Source: Fidelibacterota bacterium (lineage in GTDB: Bacteria > Fidelibacterota > Marinisomatia > SCGC-AAA003-L08 > D37C17). From it: a DNA stretch of 6,721 nt. The position numbers and the translations under genes are program-made. Location of the stretch: assembly GCA_012964845.1 (NCBI GenBank), contig DTTG01000192.1, forward strand, positions 1-6,721. The letters are read 5' to 3'. Shown piece by piece: positions 6,301 through 6,721 of this stretch (positions are counted from its first letter, which is position 1; the number at the start of each line of letters is the position of its first letter). The notes beneath the pieces are model-generated. The model searched no databases, was not told the origin of the DNA, and saw only the letters and a list, made by a program, of their open reading frames with translations.

Positions 6301-6721
6301 GTGAAACCTGAAACATTCATCATTGTAAACCCCACCGCTGGTGATGGTCAGGCCAAAAAACGCTGGCAGGTTTTTGAAAATGACTTGAAAAATAATCATA
6401 TTCCCTATCACTCAGTTACAACAGAATACCAAAACCACGCTACGGAGCTTGTAACTGAAGCTGTTTCATCAGGTTATAATCGTATTGGTGTATTCAGTGG
6501 AGACGGCACTTTAAATGAAGTCCTTCAAGGAATGTTTAAGGAAAACAAAATAATATCCGATGATTTAAAACTTATTTTTTTCCCCGCCGGAAGCAGCTGC
6601 GACTTTGAAAAAAAATTTAAAAATAATCGAAGCTTTATAAAACGTGTTCAGGCAGATGATTCCATTGCCATTGATATTTTCAAGGTTGAATGTCGGGATT
6701 TTTCAGGAAAACAGATCAGTC
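6301..6721 (+). CDS. Diacylglycerol/sphingosine-kinase-family lipid kinase, N-terminal 140 residues; cut by the right edge
   Basis: Member of the DAGK catalytic-domain family (YegS/BmrU/DgkB type), which phosphorylates lipid substrates such as diacylglycerol using ATP at the membrane face. The frame is open from GTG at 6301 to the edge. The start KPETFIIVNPTAGDGQAKK (2-20) shows the usual beta strand plus N-P-x-A-G. The nucleotide motif is FSGDGTLNEVLQG (65-77), where Ser66 replaces the first Gly of the family's GGDGT. The next motif reads PAGSSCDF (95-102), where most members have PxGTGND, so TGN is replaced by SSC with the Asp kept. IDIFKVE (124-130) fits the following strand. An in-frame TAA at 6283 with no start codon between makes GTG 6301 the first possible start. 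No Shine-Dalgarno is seen. It is divergent from uvrB. The family is secure; substrate and activity are not. Confidence 0.85.
   Translation, partial: MKPETFIIVNPTAGDGQAKKRWQVFENDLKNNHIPYHSVTTEYQNHATELVTEAVSSGYNRIGVFSGDGTLNEVLQGMFKENKIISDDLKLIFFPAGSSCDFEKKFKNNRSFIKRVQADDSIAIDIFKVECRDFSGKQIS

Overview
This 6.7-kb window looks like ordinary chromosomal DNA from a Gram-negative bacterium of moderate to low GC content. It holds six complete or partial genes on the minus strand and the start of one divergent gene on the plus strand. I see no mobile element, phage gene, CRISPR array, rRNA or tRNA. The best taxonomic guess is the Fibrobacteres-Chlorobi-Bacteroidetes (FCB) side of the tree, perhaps a Neomarinimicrobiota-like lineage. 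That is an inference from three things: an LptE-type outer-membrane lipoprotein, a sigma-54 activator without a sensor domain directly upstream of lptE (an arrangement I recall from Bacteroidota), and an acidic DNDGD-type loop of a kind common in these groups.

Reading down the minus strand from the divergent intergenic region, the order is uvrB (6031-4043), an unlisted 51-residue two-helix membrane protein (4002-3847), purD (3812-2520), a sigma-54 enhancer-binding protein with a Fis-type HTH (2527-1307), an LptE-like lipoprotein (1310-738) and asnS (725 to beyond the left edge). Spacing is very tight: 40 nt, 34 nt, an 8-nt overlap, a 4-nt ATGA overlap and 12 nt. The six genes therefore probably form one transcription unit, or overlapping units, mixing DNA repair, purine synthesis, outer-membrane/LPS assembly, regulation and translation. 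Functional linkage is clearest for the regulator/lptE pair; the others look like housekeeping genes that share a transcript.

On the plus strand, a gene for a diacylglycerol/lipid-kinase-family protein starts with GTG at 6301 and runs off the right edge. The 269-bp divergent region (6032-6300) is the only sizeable non-coding stretch. It carries two copies of the 13-mer TTAACCATGTTAA exactly 42 bp apart, one inside a perfect 9-bp-arm palindrome. They lie upstream of uvrB, where an SOS-type operator would be expected.

No clearly new multi-gene system is visible. The items most worth a second look are the duplicated palindrome upstream of uvrB, the Ca2+-loop-like insertion in the LptE-like lipoprotein, the sensor-less sigma-54 activator fused by overlap to lptE and purD, the small membrane protein, and the altered signature motifs of the lipid kinase.
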